A stretch of 64,000 nucleotides of DNA from Catonia carolina. Its lineage: Eukaryota; Arthropoda; Insecta; Hemiptera; Achilidae. The notes under the pieces are model-generated. The model saw only the letters and a program-made list of their open reading frames with translations, had not been told where the DNA came from and did no database searches. A program made the translations under genes and the position numbers. Where the stretch lies: NCBI GenBank assembly GCA_035578175.1, contig JAQMRL010000002.1, positions 79,951,325 through 80,015,324 of the forward strand, written 5' to 3'. Below, piece after piece: positions 6,792 through 15,211 of this stretch (its first letter is position 1; the number at the start of each line of letters is the position of its first letter).

Positions 6792-7639
6792 CTCAACACT
6801 GATACAGAAATCTTCAGATCACCACCCTCAATAACACGTCTCTCTCGCAGTTCCTCTATGATCGACGCGATCTCCACGTCATGACCAGTGTGTCCGGCCT
6901 CCTTGGACGAGATCAGTAAGCGCAGACGATCACATATTTCGTTTACATTGTCGTAATACATGTATTTTACCGGAGCGCTTGAATGTTGGATTGACATTCC
7001 TTTTCCCGTTTTCGACTTACTGGTCGGCGGGAAGATTTGTGAGATTACTTTTTTATACTTGCTGCTCGAGTTACGTTTCACCCGTCCCAGCCCATCCAGG
7101 TGCGCTTCACTGATTGAAAGTATCTGTTTGTAACGTCTTAAGTCCCTATCTTTGTACCCGACCGGATTTGACTTGAACAGCAGTTCGTACAGCCCACGGG
7201 TACCGACGAAAAACTGTTTACCATTATCCAAGCGTACTTGATCTCCATCGAACGATATAACCGAATCACCAATTTGCCACCGCTCGGTGTTCGGATTAAA
7301 ATGTATACCGTATGTATGGTCGAACTCGCTTCTATTTGTCGAAGTGTTGGCCATATTGGTGTATTTCTTCGCAAGCGCTCCCATGCGTCCGTAATCGAAC
7401 GGTTCGTCCTTCGGCTGCTGCTGTTCTTCTTCTCCTTCTTCCTTTTTAACTTCTACTTTTTCATCTTCGATTTTTATTTTCGTAGCAATCTCCTGCAGCG
7501 GTTCTATAAGCGGTCTCAATTTCTTCGCCATGACACGATCGGTTTGGAGCTCACCTTGTTGCATAGCTCTGTGCTTTCGTTTTATCGATTGAGTCAGTCG
7601 ATCAATGTCCATAGCCACTTGTTCTCGTGCCGACGTCAT
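6788..7639 (-). CDS. DUF8207-like protein, 283 aa
   Basis: The centre (about residues 109-172: YGIHFNPNTERWQIG, then FVGTRGLYELLF, then YKQIL) matches a domain I recognise from many insect virus-like element proteins (DUF8207). The N-terminal 95 residues are charged, with an acidic Glu-rich stretch. No enzymatic motif is seen and the role is unknown, but its place beside the fibre and PLA2 genes suggests a structural or DNA-associated role. The ATG at 7639 follows a 22-bp repeat array and the gene ends in a 4-nt overlap with the next one. Confidence 0.65.
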   Translation of the reverse strand: MTSAREQVAMDIDRLTQSIKRKHRAMQQGELQTDRVMAKKLRPLIEPLQEIATKIKIEDEKVEVKKEEGEEEQQQPKDEPFDYGRMGALAKKYTNMANTSTNRSEFDHTYGIHFNPNTERWQIGDSVISFDGDQVRLDNGKQFFVGTRGLYELLFKSNPVGYKDRDLRRYKQILSISEAHLDGLGRVKRNSSSKYKKVISQIFPPTSKSKTGKGMSIQHSSAPVKYMYYDNVNEICDRLRLLISSKEAGHTGHDVEIASIIEELRERRVIEGGDLKISVSVLR

Positions 7640-7660
7640 ATCGACTAATGAACGGAATGG

Positions 7661-7784
7661 TAGGTAGATACCTAGAGACCAGACCGTAGGTACCTAGAAA
7701 TCTGATTGTAGGTACCTAGATACCAGACCGTAGGTACCTAGAAATCTGATTGTAGGTACCTAGATACCAGACTGTAGGTAGGAT
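7661..7784. repeat. Alternating 22-bp/44-bp tandem repeat with TAGGTACCTA palindrome
   Basis: Units of 22 bp start near 7661, 7687, 7709, 7731 and 7753, with a partial unit at 7775. Two types alternate (ending AAATCTGATTG or ATACCAGACCG), making a 44-bp higher-order unit. Most begin with the palindrome TAGGTACCTA. The array fills the space between the stop at 7784 and the gene starting at 7639, so it may be promoter or 3' UTR sequence. Confidence 0.85.
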
Positions 7785-8986
7785 TAGACGTTCGCTGGTA
7801 CATCGAATTGAACGTTTCTGAAAAACAGCGCTCTTCGCTTATGTTTGTGTAGAAATCGTAGTACACGGTGCAGATGAGTCTCGATTACTTTACTTTTAAC
7901 CCCTTTCATACTGCCGTAGTATTTTGTCACCGTATTATCGGCAGGATAAATTTTCTTTTTCGTAAGCAATGACGAAAACACAGCGCTCCTTTTCACTCCG
8001 TCTCGATACTCTGCGATTTCGGCAATCACCGTATTATCCTTTACCGGCAGGTCGGCCATATATCGCTTCAGTTCTCGGATTGGACGTTGCACCGTCTTGT
8101 GTAGATGAATCAGAAAAGAATTCATTAACCAGAATTCGTCTGGATAGGCACCAACGTATTCGGTCCATTTGTGAAAAAGTCGGCGGTCGACCACTTTGTA
8201 CACCCTATCCACTCGGTCCCAGCCCAACCCGAACAGGTGGCAGTATGGACGCAGAGTAGGGAGTGCAGCCTTCAGGAGCGTACAACTTAAAAGCCCTTGA
8301 CCGCGACAATTGACAAGACCAAACTCTGTATTAGCTCGGCGTCTAGGTAGTGGGAGGATGTCGCCGCTGAATCGAACGTTATAGCTAGGGTCCAGCACAC
8401 ATTTGTCACCGTACAAGCGCGCTTGTTTGTAGACGGTGACGGGCGATCGGATCGGAATCGTGCGTTCGGTGATCAAGATGCAGGATTGTGCATGATCGAT
8501 GTCACAAGCATATGTCATCATCTCCATAACTACAGTCACATAGTTCATTGAGCCGTGCGCGTTAATTAATGATATGTCGCTCCGCCCGCGGTACATGTTC
8601 GGCATCGGTCTAAAGCGTGAAATGAAATTCCACGGGTGACGTATGGTCGTCTTAAACATACAATCTGCGTAAAGGCAGAGTCGTAACGGAACGTTTTTCT
8701 GTTGACACTTGGCGATGAATTTCAACCATAGCGACTTGTTGTAAATCTTCCCGTCCGCTGTGATCATTACAACGATAATCGGTCGATGTGACCGTCTCGG
8801 TGTCAGCGCGTGTCTCCAACATCTTGGGTGATATGCGCTCTTATCCCGCGTTCGGCTGCAGTAATTGCCACAGAAATTTTTCTTCTCTTCAAAATACCAC
8901 GTGCAGAGGTTGGCTTTCGGACGCGTTTTTGGTGTGCGCGCCACCAGAAAGTGTTGTTGATCCGGATAGTTTGCTATCTCAGTCAT
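7784..8986 (-). CDS. Putative core-2/I-branching (GT14)-like glycosyltransferase, 400 aa
   Basis: Start chosen at the ATG at 8986, which overlaps the ATPase stop by 8 nt; the longer frame would overlap by 65 nt. After a Cys/His-rich N-terminal segment (about residues 30-65) comes a strand-like IIVVMITADGKIYN, a central SMNYVTVVMEMMTYACDIDHAQ followed by LITERTIPIRSPVTVY, and YPDEFWLMNSFL. The last two resemble the LLSESDIPL- and PDE-type motifs of core-2/I-branching and DUF266 enzymes. There is no signal peptide or transmembrane helix. The fold assignment is by motif resemblance only; the gene itself is clear. Confidence 0.6.
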   Translation of the reverse strand: MTEIANYPDQQHFLVARTPKTRPKANLCTWYFEEKKNFCGNYCSRTRDKSAYHPRCWRHALTPRRSHRPIIVVMITADGKIYNKSLWLKFIAKCQQKNVPLRLCLYADCMFKTTIRHPWNFISRFRPMPNMYRGRSDISLINAHGSMNYVTVVMEMMTYACDIDHAQSCILITERTIPIRSPVTVYKQARLYGDKCVLDPSYNVRFSGDILPLPRRRANTEFGLVNCRGQGLLSCTLLKAALPTLRPYCHLFGLGWDRVDRVYKVVDRRLFHKWTEYVGAYPDEFWLMNSFLIHLHKTVQRPIRELKRYMADLPVKDNTVIAEIAEYRDGVKRSAVFSSLLTKKKIYPADNTVTKYYGSMKGVKSKVIETHLHRVLRFLHKHKRRALFFRNVQFDVPANV

Positions 8987-9692
8987 GACTGAGTGTGATG
9001 AAACGATCGAATCCCACTCGGTACCTGCCCTTGTCCATATCACACTCTTTATTCACCACGATAAATCCATGCGTGTGATCGGTCCACGCTCTTCTACATA
9101 TCCGCTTGAACGCTTCGTACGTCATATCGGTGTTTACATGATCGTGGTACACATGTTTCAGGTTCCGGTCGTCCTGTCGGAACAGTATCAGTAGGTTTGC
9201 ATTGTCACGTACCAGCTGTTTTGGAATGCGGCTGTAAGTCTGGCACAGGTAGAAGCTGTCCACATTGTTATGACGTCCCATGGCGAAATAGCTTCTTATG
9301 TTGTTTTGTTTCTCACACGCAACGTCATCGAAAATCATAACCGAATTCGGCTTGGCGTCGGCGGGACTGATCACCTCTTCGTTTTCGCTGCAGGCAAAGT
9401 ATCCGATTTCCGGTACCTTAGCCATTATCTCGTGCAAAAATCTATATTTAGCTTGGTACAACGACTTGCTGAACACGTACAGGTTTTCAAAACATAGTCC
9501 GTTGTCGGCGAACAACAGGTTGAATACGGCATTGGTCTTACCACAGTTGGATGGACCGCACGCGATACACCTTATACTGTTCGGTAGTAAAGCGCTGTGT
9601 CTGCTCTCCATCTGGTCACCACCACCACCAATGTACTCGTCAAAATTCAATAGCGGTAATTTCGCCTTGTGTTGTACAGTGCGTATCTCCAT
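8979..9692 (-). CDS. FtsK/HerA-type DNA packaging ATPase, 237 aa
   Basis: Pumps genomic DNA into the capsid. Walker A is GPSNCGKT at residues 46-53, Walker B is VMIFDD at 118-123, and a conserved sensor-like segment (CQTYSRIPKQLVRDNANLLI) follows near 175. Length is normal for Polinton/adintovirus A32-like ATPases. The gene lies 29 nt below the integrase and overlaps the next ORF by 8 nt, consistent with a compact transcription unit. Confidence 0.85.
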   Translation of the reverse strand: MEIRTVQHKAKLPLLNFDEYIGGGGDQMESRHSALLPNSIRCIACGPSNCGKTNAVFNLLFADNGLCFENLYVFSKSLYQAKYRFLHEIMAKVPEIGYFACSENEEVISPADAKPNSVMIFDDVACEKQNNIRSYFAMGRHNNVDSFYLCQTYSRIPKQLVRDNANLLILFRQDDRNLKHVYHDHVNTDMTYEAFKRICRRAWTDHTHGFIVVNKECDMDKGRYRVGFDRFITLSHD

Positions 9693-9720
9693 TTGGAATG
9701 ATCATCGTATGCAAATGCTC

Positions 9721-10641
9721 TCAGAGTACATCTTTTTTGTCGACCCACGAATCGTGTGTGGAATCGAATCCTAACCACCTGACCAGCACTTTGTCACCTC
9801 GTCGGCGTAGCACTTTCTCGACCAGGTACACATCTCCGTGCTTCGTCTTGCTCAGTTCTTGTTCGTAAAACGCACCTTTCAACACTTCACCCCGTACATC
9901 ACGCAAAAGATAAGTGGTGGGACGTGAAGGTTTAACCGTATCGACAGTGAATATTTCGTTGGTCCAATTGGGAAGATAGCCTTTGGCGAAAGTCTTCTTG
10001 TACTTACTGATTCTCACCTGATCGCCCACCTTGAATTTCGGCGGTACTTTTTTCCTATACGTAGCCTCGTTGATTGCACGCAACACTTTTTTTTCGTTTC
10101 TCTTCGTCACCTGGGCAGGTTTCATTTGTATAGTGCGGTGCACCGTGTTGTTGTATTCGGTGACCAACTTGGGCAGTAAATGCACCCACTTGTATGTACC
10201 TTGCGCCGTGAATTGACGCCACATCTTCTCTTTCAACGTTCGATTGAACCGTTCCACTATGGACGCCTTCTTGTCCGAGTAAGTGCTGTAGTGGTTTATG
10301 CTGTGTTTTTTAAATACTCCTTGTACGGTACTATTGTACCATTCCGTACCCTGATCGGTTTGAAAGTGTCGCGGCGTTTGATTGACGCTCTTCAATACCG
10401 TCCGCAGTGCGGCGGCCACACCGGCTCCGCCCTTGGTCTTTAGCGGAACGGCAAAAGCGTACTTGGAAAAACAATTGATAACGGTCATAATATAGCGGTA
10501 ACCTTTGTTCACCTTGGCGTACGGTATCATTTCTACCAGATCACCTTGATACAGATCGTCTACACCTTTCAGCTCGACCCTTCGCGTGGTGAAGTGACGT
10601 CGGGCCGGTTTGTGCAGTTCTTTCGCTATCTGCTGTCTCAT
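9721..10641 (-). CDS. INT: Retrovirus-type integrase with C-terminal chromodomain, 306 aa
   Basis: Catalyses integration of the linear element. The DDE triad is Asp34 (LYQGDLVEM), Asp96 (FQTDQGTEW) and Glu130 (ASIVERFNRTLK), with 33 residues between the last two as in related insect Polinton integrases. Residues about 205-255 form an SH3-like segment (KFKVGDQVRISKYKKTF), and 263-305 a chromodomain (YLVEKVLRRRGDKVLVRWLG, then SWV) that may guide target choice. No N-terminal HHCC zinc module is present within this ORF. The start is the ATG at 10641, preceded by TTTCAGTC, an initiator-like motif. Confidence 0.88.
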   Translation of the reverse strand: MRQQIAKELHKPARRHFTTRRVELKGVDDLYQGDLVEMIPYAKVNKGYRYIMTVINCFSKYAFAVPLKTKGGAGVAAALRTVLKSVNQTPRHFQTDQGTEWYNSTVQGVFKKHSINHYSTYSDKKASIVERFNRTLKEKMWRQFTAQGTYKWVHLLPKLVTEYNNTVHRTIQMKPAQVTKRNEKKVLRAINEATYRKKVPPKFKVGDQVRISKYKKTFAKGYLPNWTNEIFTVDTVKPSRPTTYLLRDVRGEVLKGAFYEQELSKTKHGDVYLVEKVLRRRGDKVLVRWLGFDSTHDSWVDKKDVL

Positions 10642-10718
10642 GATGACTGAAACAGTTTTACTCTAAGCGTGGGTGGTATTGTAACAGAGAGGGCGGGGAG
10701 CGTGATGACAAGTCTGCT

Positions 10719-12302
10719 CTATTCCCATTTTTTAGGCGATACATTGTACTTCAAAAGTATATTGCGGAACTGATCCATAATCACACTATTATAACAGTTT
10801 ATTCCAAACAATGTATAATCGATCTTGCCGGCTCGCAGGAGTTTACCCGAAAATTCGCTAAATTCGTACATGATATTCCCTTTGAAGAAGTAGAGTATTC
10901 CGTTTGTGTAGCGCAAAGCAGAGTCAAGACCGAGTGGAATTCCAGGAAATATTTTGGTAATCGTACCAAATTCACGTGCCGAAAAATCATTCTCGTCTAT
11001 TTCGGCATAGAATATATCGTTGTATAGTACGTACGTCTTGCCCGTGTACGTATTGATGATGGTGTGTATAACACTCATTTCTGGTATACCGAATTGTTTC
11101 GCGGCCGAAACTGGATATCCAGTATCCAGTTGAAGGTTGTGCATATCAAATACGTACAATGTCCTCCCGTCTACTAACATGGCTACCTGTCCGTTCGGTC
11201 TTTGATACACCGCTGTAATGTTAAACTTTGATGGAAGAAACTTCAACCAGTCGGTAAGCACCAGTGGCTTTTTCGCATGATGAAACTCCCCGTCGATGTC
11301 CAATGACCATACAAATTTGTCGTGTAGAATGTAGAACCTATTGTTGATGACGACCATTTTCATCATGTTCTCGGTATACTGACAAACGTAGGCTTTCGGT
11401 TCAGAGCTATCACCACCAGTTGGTGGAGGAGTGGTACTGTTTCTTCGTGGTACAGGTGTGGCGGCTGTTGTAGCGGTAGTAGGCGGTGGTGTTGGTGGTG
11501 GTGGTGGTGGTGGTGGTGGTGGTGGTGGTGGAGGTCTCGGTCTTCCGTAAAGACTTTGAACGGCATTGATATCATCCTCTGCTAGACGAGTGTAGCCGCT
11601 GTAGTACGCATACATGACAGCACGTCTGTCGGTAGAGTGTTCGATTCCCAACGTGTGTCCGATTTCGTGTATCATCATCGATAAGAAATTGCTTCCTGTA
11701 GATGGTCGTTCCACATTATAATCCCATTGTTCATCCGCATCCACGTGAATCTCCACAGCACTGTTGTTTCTGGTGGGGAAAAACGCGTGTGCTAACGTTC
11801 CACCTCGTCCATCGAAACGGATAGGACACATGCCCATTGAAGGTGTCGCGTGCCTGTGAAGGATGAGTCTGTTTGATATAATAATATCAGGATTCACGAT
11901 GCTCCGGTGGAATGTCAGTCCTGACGAATTTGACCAGATTTCAAACGCTCGTTCGGTTGCCGTCACCATTTCGGGGTTGGCCAAGCTATAATGCCATGAT
12001 AAATTGTTTTTCCTCCACGGATACGGTGCGGTCCTATAGGCGGATGCCAAATCGAATACACCACATCTTGGTCGTGTCATCAAATAGGTGGTGTTCTCGT
12101 TCTCCGCTCCATCGATCGGTAAGTCATAAAATTCTTGGAATTGCTTCAAGGCGATTTTGATGGTTTCTGGGTCGATGAGTGAGACGTTCGTCTCTGGCGC
12201 TAGATACCCGAATGTTTGGAGGTATTCTATGGTTGTTGCAGAGATGGACGTCGTCGCAGAAGCGAGACCGACACAAAAGACGACCACTATCAACGGTGTC
12301 AT
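10719..12302 (-). CDS. Secreted matrix metalloproteinase with hemopexin-like domain, 527 aa
   Basis: Start chosen at the ATG at 12302, which gives a clear signal peptide (MTPLIVVVFCVGLASA); the longer frame uses GTG. Domains in order: peptidoglycan-binding-like propeptide (about 20-75), cysteine switch PRCGVFD (78-84, Phe where Pro is usual), catalytic zinc site HEIGHTLGIEH (212-222), Met-turn VMYAYY (229-234), a poly-Pro hinge and Thr-rich linker (about 254-300), and a C-terminal hemopexin-like region (about 310-527). This is the full layout of animal MMPs. Likely role: degradation of extracellular matrix, perhaps basement membrane during spread. Capture from an insect host is the likely origin. 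Confidence 0.85.
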   Translation of the reverse strand: MTPLIVVVFCVGLASATTSISATTIEYLQTFGYLAPETNVSLIDPETIKIALKQFQEFYDLPIDGAENENTTYLMTRPRCGVFDLASAYRTAPYPWRKNNLSWHYSLANPEMVTATERAFEIWSNSSGLTFHRSIVNPDIIISNRLILHRHATPSMGMCPIRFDGRGGTLAHAFFPTRNNSAVEIHVDADEQWDYNVERPSTGSNFLSMMIHEIGHTLGIEHSTDRRAVMYAYYSGYTRLAEDDINAVQSLYGRPRPPPPPPPPPPPPPPTPPPTTATTAATPVPRRNSTTPPPTGGDSSEPKAYVCQYTENMMKMVVINNRFYILHDKFVWSLDIDGEFHHAKKPLVLTDWLKFLPSKFNITAVYQRPNGQVAMLVDGRTLYVFDMHNLQLDTGYPVSAAKQFGIPEMSVIHTIINTYTGKTYVLYNDIFYAEIDENDFSAREFGTITKIFPGIPLGLDSALRYTNGILYFFKGNIMYEFSEFSGKLLRAGKIDYTLFGINCYNSVIMDQFRNILLKYNVSPKKWE

Positions 12303-12308
12303 GATTAC

Positions 12309-12314
12309 AACTGA
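12309..12314 (-). promoter_or_regulatory. Initiator motif of MMP gene
   Basis: TCAGTT on the minus strand matches the arthropod initiator and lies 7 nt above the MMP ATG, implying a very short leader. It sits at the edge of the GC-rich duplicated block. Confidence 0.35.
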
Positions 12315-12549
12315 CCGGGGTTTGCACGACAACCCGTTGAGGTCTTGCACGCTACGCAGAATCTCTCTGAGACCTACGGATTCAGCGCGCGGGTGGAACC
12401 TCGCGCCGGCGCGGGGCGTCGGGCCTCGGGCCTCGCCGGGGTTTGCACGACAACCCGTTGAGGTCTTGCACGCTACGCAGAATCTCTCTGAGACCTACGG
12501 ATTCAGCGCGCGGGTGGAACCTCGCGCCGGCGCGGGGCCTCGGGCCTCT
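12315..12549. repeat. Direct duplication upstream of MMP, 121-bp period
   Basis: Copies start at 12315 and 12436 with CCGGGGTTTGCACGACAACC and end in GGGCCTCGGGCCTC blocks; they are almost identical. They form the upstream region of the MMP gene. Confidence 0.9.
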
Positions 12550-12568
12550 GACCGCCCGGCGCGCGCGC

Positions 12569-12578
12569 ATCACGTGAT
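12569..12578. promoter_or_regulatory. ATCACGTGAT palindrome (E-box), copy 1
   Basis: A perfect 10-bp palindrome containing CACGTG, in the shared context GCGCAT-CACGTG-ATCCGG. The same context recurs at 14309-14318 near the right end of the element. Recognition by bHLH factors is possible but inferred. Confidence 0.4.
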
Positions 12579-12653
12579 CCGGCAAATTATTTTCATACCA
12601 CATGGTGGATATTTTTAGTAGTTTGTGAGGGCAGGTGTAATTTTATACCGGAT

Positions 12654-12945
12654 GCAGATGCTTGTTAACTAAAGTCGAACACCAGATGGTGGCTATTAGT
12701 CACAACTGGCACACTTAATCAAATTGTCATGTGGGCGTGTATAGAAGAAAACAGTGTGCAGATGCTTGTTACTTCATAACTACAGTCTAACACCAGATGG
12801 TGGCTATTAATTGTCATGCGGGCAGTGAGCATGTGTTGGTAAGTGAACGGTATTTCCACCACCCGTCCTGCAGATGCTTATTAGACGAAGAACAGGTGGT
12901 GGGTAATCGTGTGGGGCGTGTATAGAAACGACATTCCTATCATGA
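12654..12945. repeat. Three tandem promoter-like modules between MMP and BIR genes
   Basis: Modules begin GCAGATGCTT at 12654, 12758 and 12870 (periods 104 and 112 bp). The first two also share CACCAGATGGTGGCTATTA and GTCATG-GGGC; the third is more diverged. A related CACATGGTGGATATT lies at 12600. The array occupies the divergent promoter region between the MMP (minus) and BIR (plus) genes. Confidence 0.75.
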
Positions 12946-13012
12946 TGATAACTGACTGTTATCAGACAGGAGTTGGTACTCTATCGTACATACAGGATGT
13001 GGTACTCTTTTC

Positions 13013-13020
13013 TATATAAA
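13013..13020 (+). promoter_or_regulatory. TATA box of BIR gene
   Basis: TATATAAA lies 38-45 nt upstream of the ATG at 13058. TTCACTT about 30 nt downstream of it is a plausible initiator. This layout excludes the in-frame ATG at 13025, which would lie before the start of transcription. Confidence 0.6.
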
Positions 13021-13057
13021 TATAATGCGCGTTCTATGTTTTATTCACTTGTCGACA

Positions 13058-13369
13058 ATGGACTACACTAAACGTTTGAAAACGTTTTACGACTTCAAAC
13101 GAGATAGGGCTAGGTTTATAATTTCGATGATCTTCCCAAACAAGGCGGTGTCTGTTAAGGATCTGGCATTGGCGGGATTTATATACGAAGGCGATGAAGA
13201 TACGGTGCGATGTCCGGTGTGTCAGTTACGGGTGTACGATTGGAGGCGAGGTGACAAACCGTTTACGTTCCATCGACAACGGATGCCTGATTGTGCTTTC
13301 GTCGAAAGGAAGGAGATGGAATGGATGGAACGAGACAAGCACATGGTAAGAAAATGCAGCCTCATTTAA
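13058..13369 (+). CDS. Single-BIR (IAP-like) protein, 103 aa
   Basis: BIR zinc ligands are complete: Cys52 and Cys55 (CPVC), His72 and Cys79, in the C-x2-C-x16-H-x6-C pattern, with the typical LALAGFIY and YDW. BIR proteins of the IAP family bind caspases or IAP antagonists; an anti-apoptotic role in infected host cells is therefore likely but not shown. No RING is encoded before the stop. Near the end ATG-GTAAGA looks like a splice donor, so a longer spliced product is possible. The gene is divergent from the MMP gene and shares the repeat-rich promoter region with it. Confidence 0.8.
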   Translation: MDYTKRLKTFYDFKRDRARFIISMIFPNKAVSVKDLALAGFIYEGDEDTVRCPVCQLRVYDWRRGDKPFTFHRQRMPDCAFVERKEMEWMERDKHMVRKCSLI

Positions 13370-13371
13370 AC

Positions 13372-13387
13372 AGTTCTTCTTAGAACT
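13372..13387 (+). terminator. 3' hairpin after BIR gene
   Basis: AGTTCT-TCTT-AGAACT, 2 nt after the BIR stop; it is the sister of 139-154, with the stem conserved and the loop changed. Confidence 0.4.
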
Positions 13388-13394
13388 CTACACA

Positions 13395-13610
13395 GGCACT
13401 ATCAAACACAAATACACACACAAGCACACGTACACGTATACCTAAATACATACACATGCATGACATACACACACAAACACTGTAAACCCACCCGCCCTTC
13501 AGAATAATCTAGCTGCATCCGTACACATGTGAGTGTGTGTGCGTATGTAGGTATTTTTTTCTGTGGCGGACAGTCCGAAGTCTGCAAGCGGTGACGGCAG
13601 TGTTTGTTCT
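13395..13610. repeat. CA-rich 3' region homologous to 155-330
   Basis: Degenerate CA repeats are followed by CACAAACACTGTAAACCC and GGTGACGGCAGTGTTTGT, which align with CACAAACACCGTAAACCC and GGTGACGGCGCTGTTTGT near 196-322 in the same order and orientation. A (CT)n tract follows at about 13617-13634. Confidence 0.6.
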
Positions 13611-13699
13611 ACCTTACTGTCTCTCTCTCTCTCTGTAGCGAGTTGGACCCCCGGCCTAACGGGCGATGTGGAACGGGGGCACAACAAAAAAGAATTTCA

Positions 13700-13796
13700 C
13701 TCTAGCCTCGGGACTCGGGACTCGGGCCTCGGGACTCGGGACTCTGGCCTCGGGCCTCGGGCCTCTGACCTCGGGACCCGCGCGCGCGCGTTGTGA
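13700..13796. repeat. GGGACTCGGGCCTC minisatellite ending in (CG)n
   Basis: Short units of the GGGACTC/GGGCCTC type are repeated about ten times and end in a CGCGCGCG tract. Related modules lie at 867-968 and 12315-12549. Confidence 0.7.
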
Positions 13797-13895
13797 GTGA
13801 CGGACGCTGGGATAGCGGGGTGGTGGTGGGGATTTCCTAGAGAGGCTGCAGTGTACGCGATCACGGTTCACTCACTCGCTCACACCCAGCAGCAC

Positions 13896-14190
13896 CGGAA
13901 ATGGGCGGTGCTTACCTAAAGCGAAACGACACCCTGGTTAGTCGAGCACACAACAACCGCCATCTACCGGAAATGGGCGGAGCTTACCTAAAGCGATATA
14001 ACAAAAAACGGTGTACCCTGAATGGTCGAAGACACAACAACCACCATCTCCCCCCTCCGGAAATGGACGGAGCTAACGTAAAGCGATAACAAAAAACGGT
14101 GTACCCTGAATGGTCGAAGACACAACAACCACCATCTCCCCTCCGGAAATGGGCGGAGCTAACTTAAAGCGATAACAAAAGACGGTGTGT
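13896..14190. repeat. Four tandem 71-90-bp repeats
   Basis: Units start CCGGAAATG at 13896, 13967, 14057 and 14143 and contain GGGCGGAGCTAAC, TAAAGCGATAACAAAA, CGGTGTACCCTGAATGGTCG and CAACCACCATCTCC. No gene is present. They may be enhancer-like or part of the terminal region of the viral element. Confidence 0.85.
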
Positions 14191-14430
14191 CCTGATTGGT
14201 CGAGGGCTTGGCCTAACACTCAAGACAGATTCCCAACTCTCTTAACACAAGATGGCGTCAACGCAGGAAGCGCGGGGCGTCGGGACTCTGCCCGCTCGGC
14301 GCGTGCGCATCACGTGATCCGGGCGGAGCGCCCTGATTGGTCGAAGGCGTGGCCAGGGGCGTGGCCTAACACTCAAGACAGATTCCCAACTCTCAACACA
14401 AAAAACAAAATGGCGTCAACGCAGAATCCC
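14190..14430. repeat. Two direct repeats at the right end of the viral element
   Basis: CCTGATTGGTCGA, GTGGCCTAACACTCAAGACA, GATTCCCAACTCTC and ATGGCGTCAACGCAG occur in order at 14190-14275 and 14333-14425. Between them lies a GC-rich segment with the CACGTG palindrome. High-GC sequence ends here, so this is the likely terminal region. Confidence 0.75.
14309..14318. promoter_or_regulatory. ATCACGTGAT palindrome (E-box), copy 2
   Basis: Same palindrome and flanks as 12569-12578, about 1.7 kb away and in the same orientation. Confidence 0.4.
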
Positions 14431-15141
14431 CCCTTACACACTACTCACCTCATTTACACGTCATACATATCATCCTCATCTCATTGGGTCATGGGGTTGC
14501 TTATTATTCTCAATTCAACAGATTGGAACGTACATATTATTATATTAGGAAAAAAAATTACTTAAGTTAGGTTGTATTTTTCATTATTGGTATTGGCAAG
14601 AGAAAGTCGCAATTGATTTTATTAGCAAGTGGAAGTAAAAAAACAAATATATGAATATCTTGAATTCACACGGTTTTTAAATATCTAATGATAATATAGC
14701 ATATTACTCGTAGATGACTGACTAACTACACGGAAACAAACTTGTTGGAAAAGTGCATTTGATTATGATACCATAAATTATTCATTAGTTTACAAAATAA
14801 TAAAATGCAAGATACGCAACGCAACTGTGATTTCTTCATATTATTATTATTTTTACATCTTTTCAAAACTAAACCACAATGTTAAGTAGGTTATTGCATT
14901 ATTCACACAAATAATGAAAAGAAATGTTATAAGGCTTAACTTAGGACTAGGGCGCTATGCTGTAATCCAATGACTTCATCATTTATAACAAACTATTTTT
15001 AATCTTTTTAACATGAAACTGCGTTTATTAATAATTGTATAAATCTGCTGTAAAATACTCATTAGACTTTCTTTTGCCAATGTAAATAATTAAACATATA
15101 ACTCACGGTAAATAGAAGAGAGTTACAACCCAATATTAGTC
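14431..15141. other. AT-rich flank, no gene seen
   Basis: Abrupt fall in GC relative to the viral element. No ORF, repeat or RNA gene recognised. Confidence 0.6.
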
Positions 15142-15211
15142 TTAAGGGGAGACTGTACTTTGTATCCCGCCAATTTTTTTTTTACTTTCTCTTGCCTATA
15201 TGAATATATAG

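Larger units (their letters stand above)
1..14430. mobile_element. Endogenous Polinton/Maverick (adintovirus-like) element, left end outside window
   Basis: The block encodes the hallmark set of Polintons/adintoviruses: integrase, packaging ATPase, adenain-like protease, major and minor capsid proteins and a parvovirus-type PLA2 protein. Nearly all genes are on the minus strand and many overlap by a few bases. Base composition is clearly more GC-rich than the AT-rich sequence beyond about 14430, which I take as the approximate right boundary. I did not find terminal inverted repeats or a target duplication because the left end is outside the window. Protein-primed DNA polymerase B, expected in this family, is absent from the visible part. 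Except for one small gene (4291-4479), the recognisable ORFs are uninterrupted, which suggests a recent or still functional copy. Confidence 0.85.

Noticed and set aside
13563..13796. ORF over the CT and GGGACTC repeats
   Set aside because: Repeat-derived low-complexity product; lies in the 3' region of the BIR gene.
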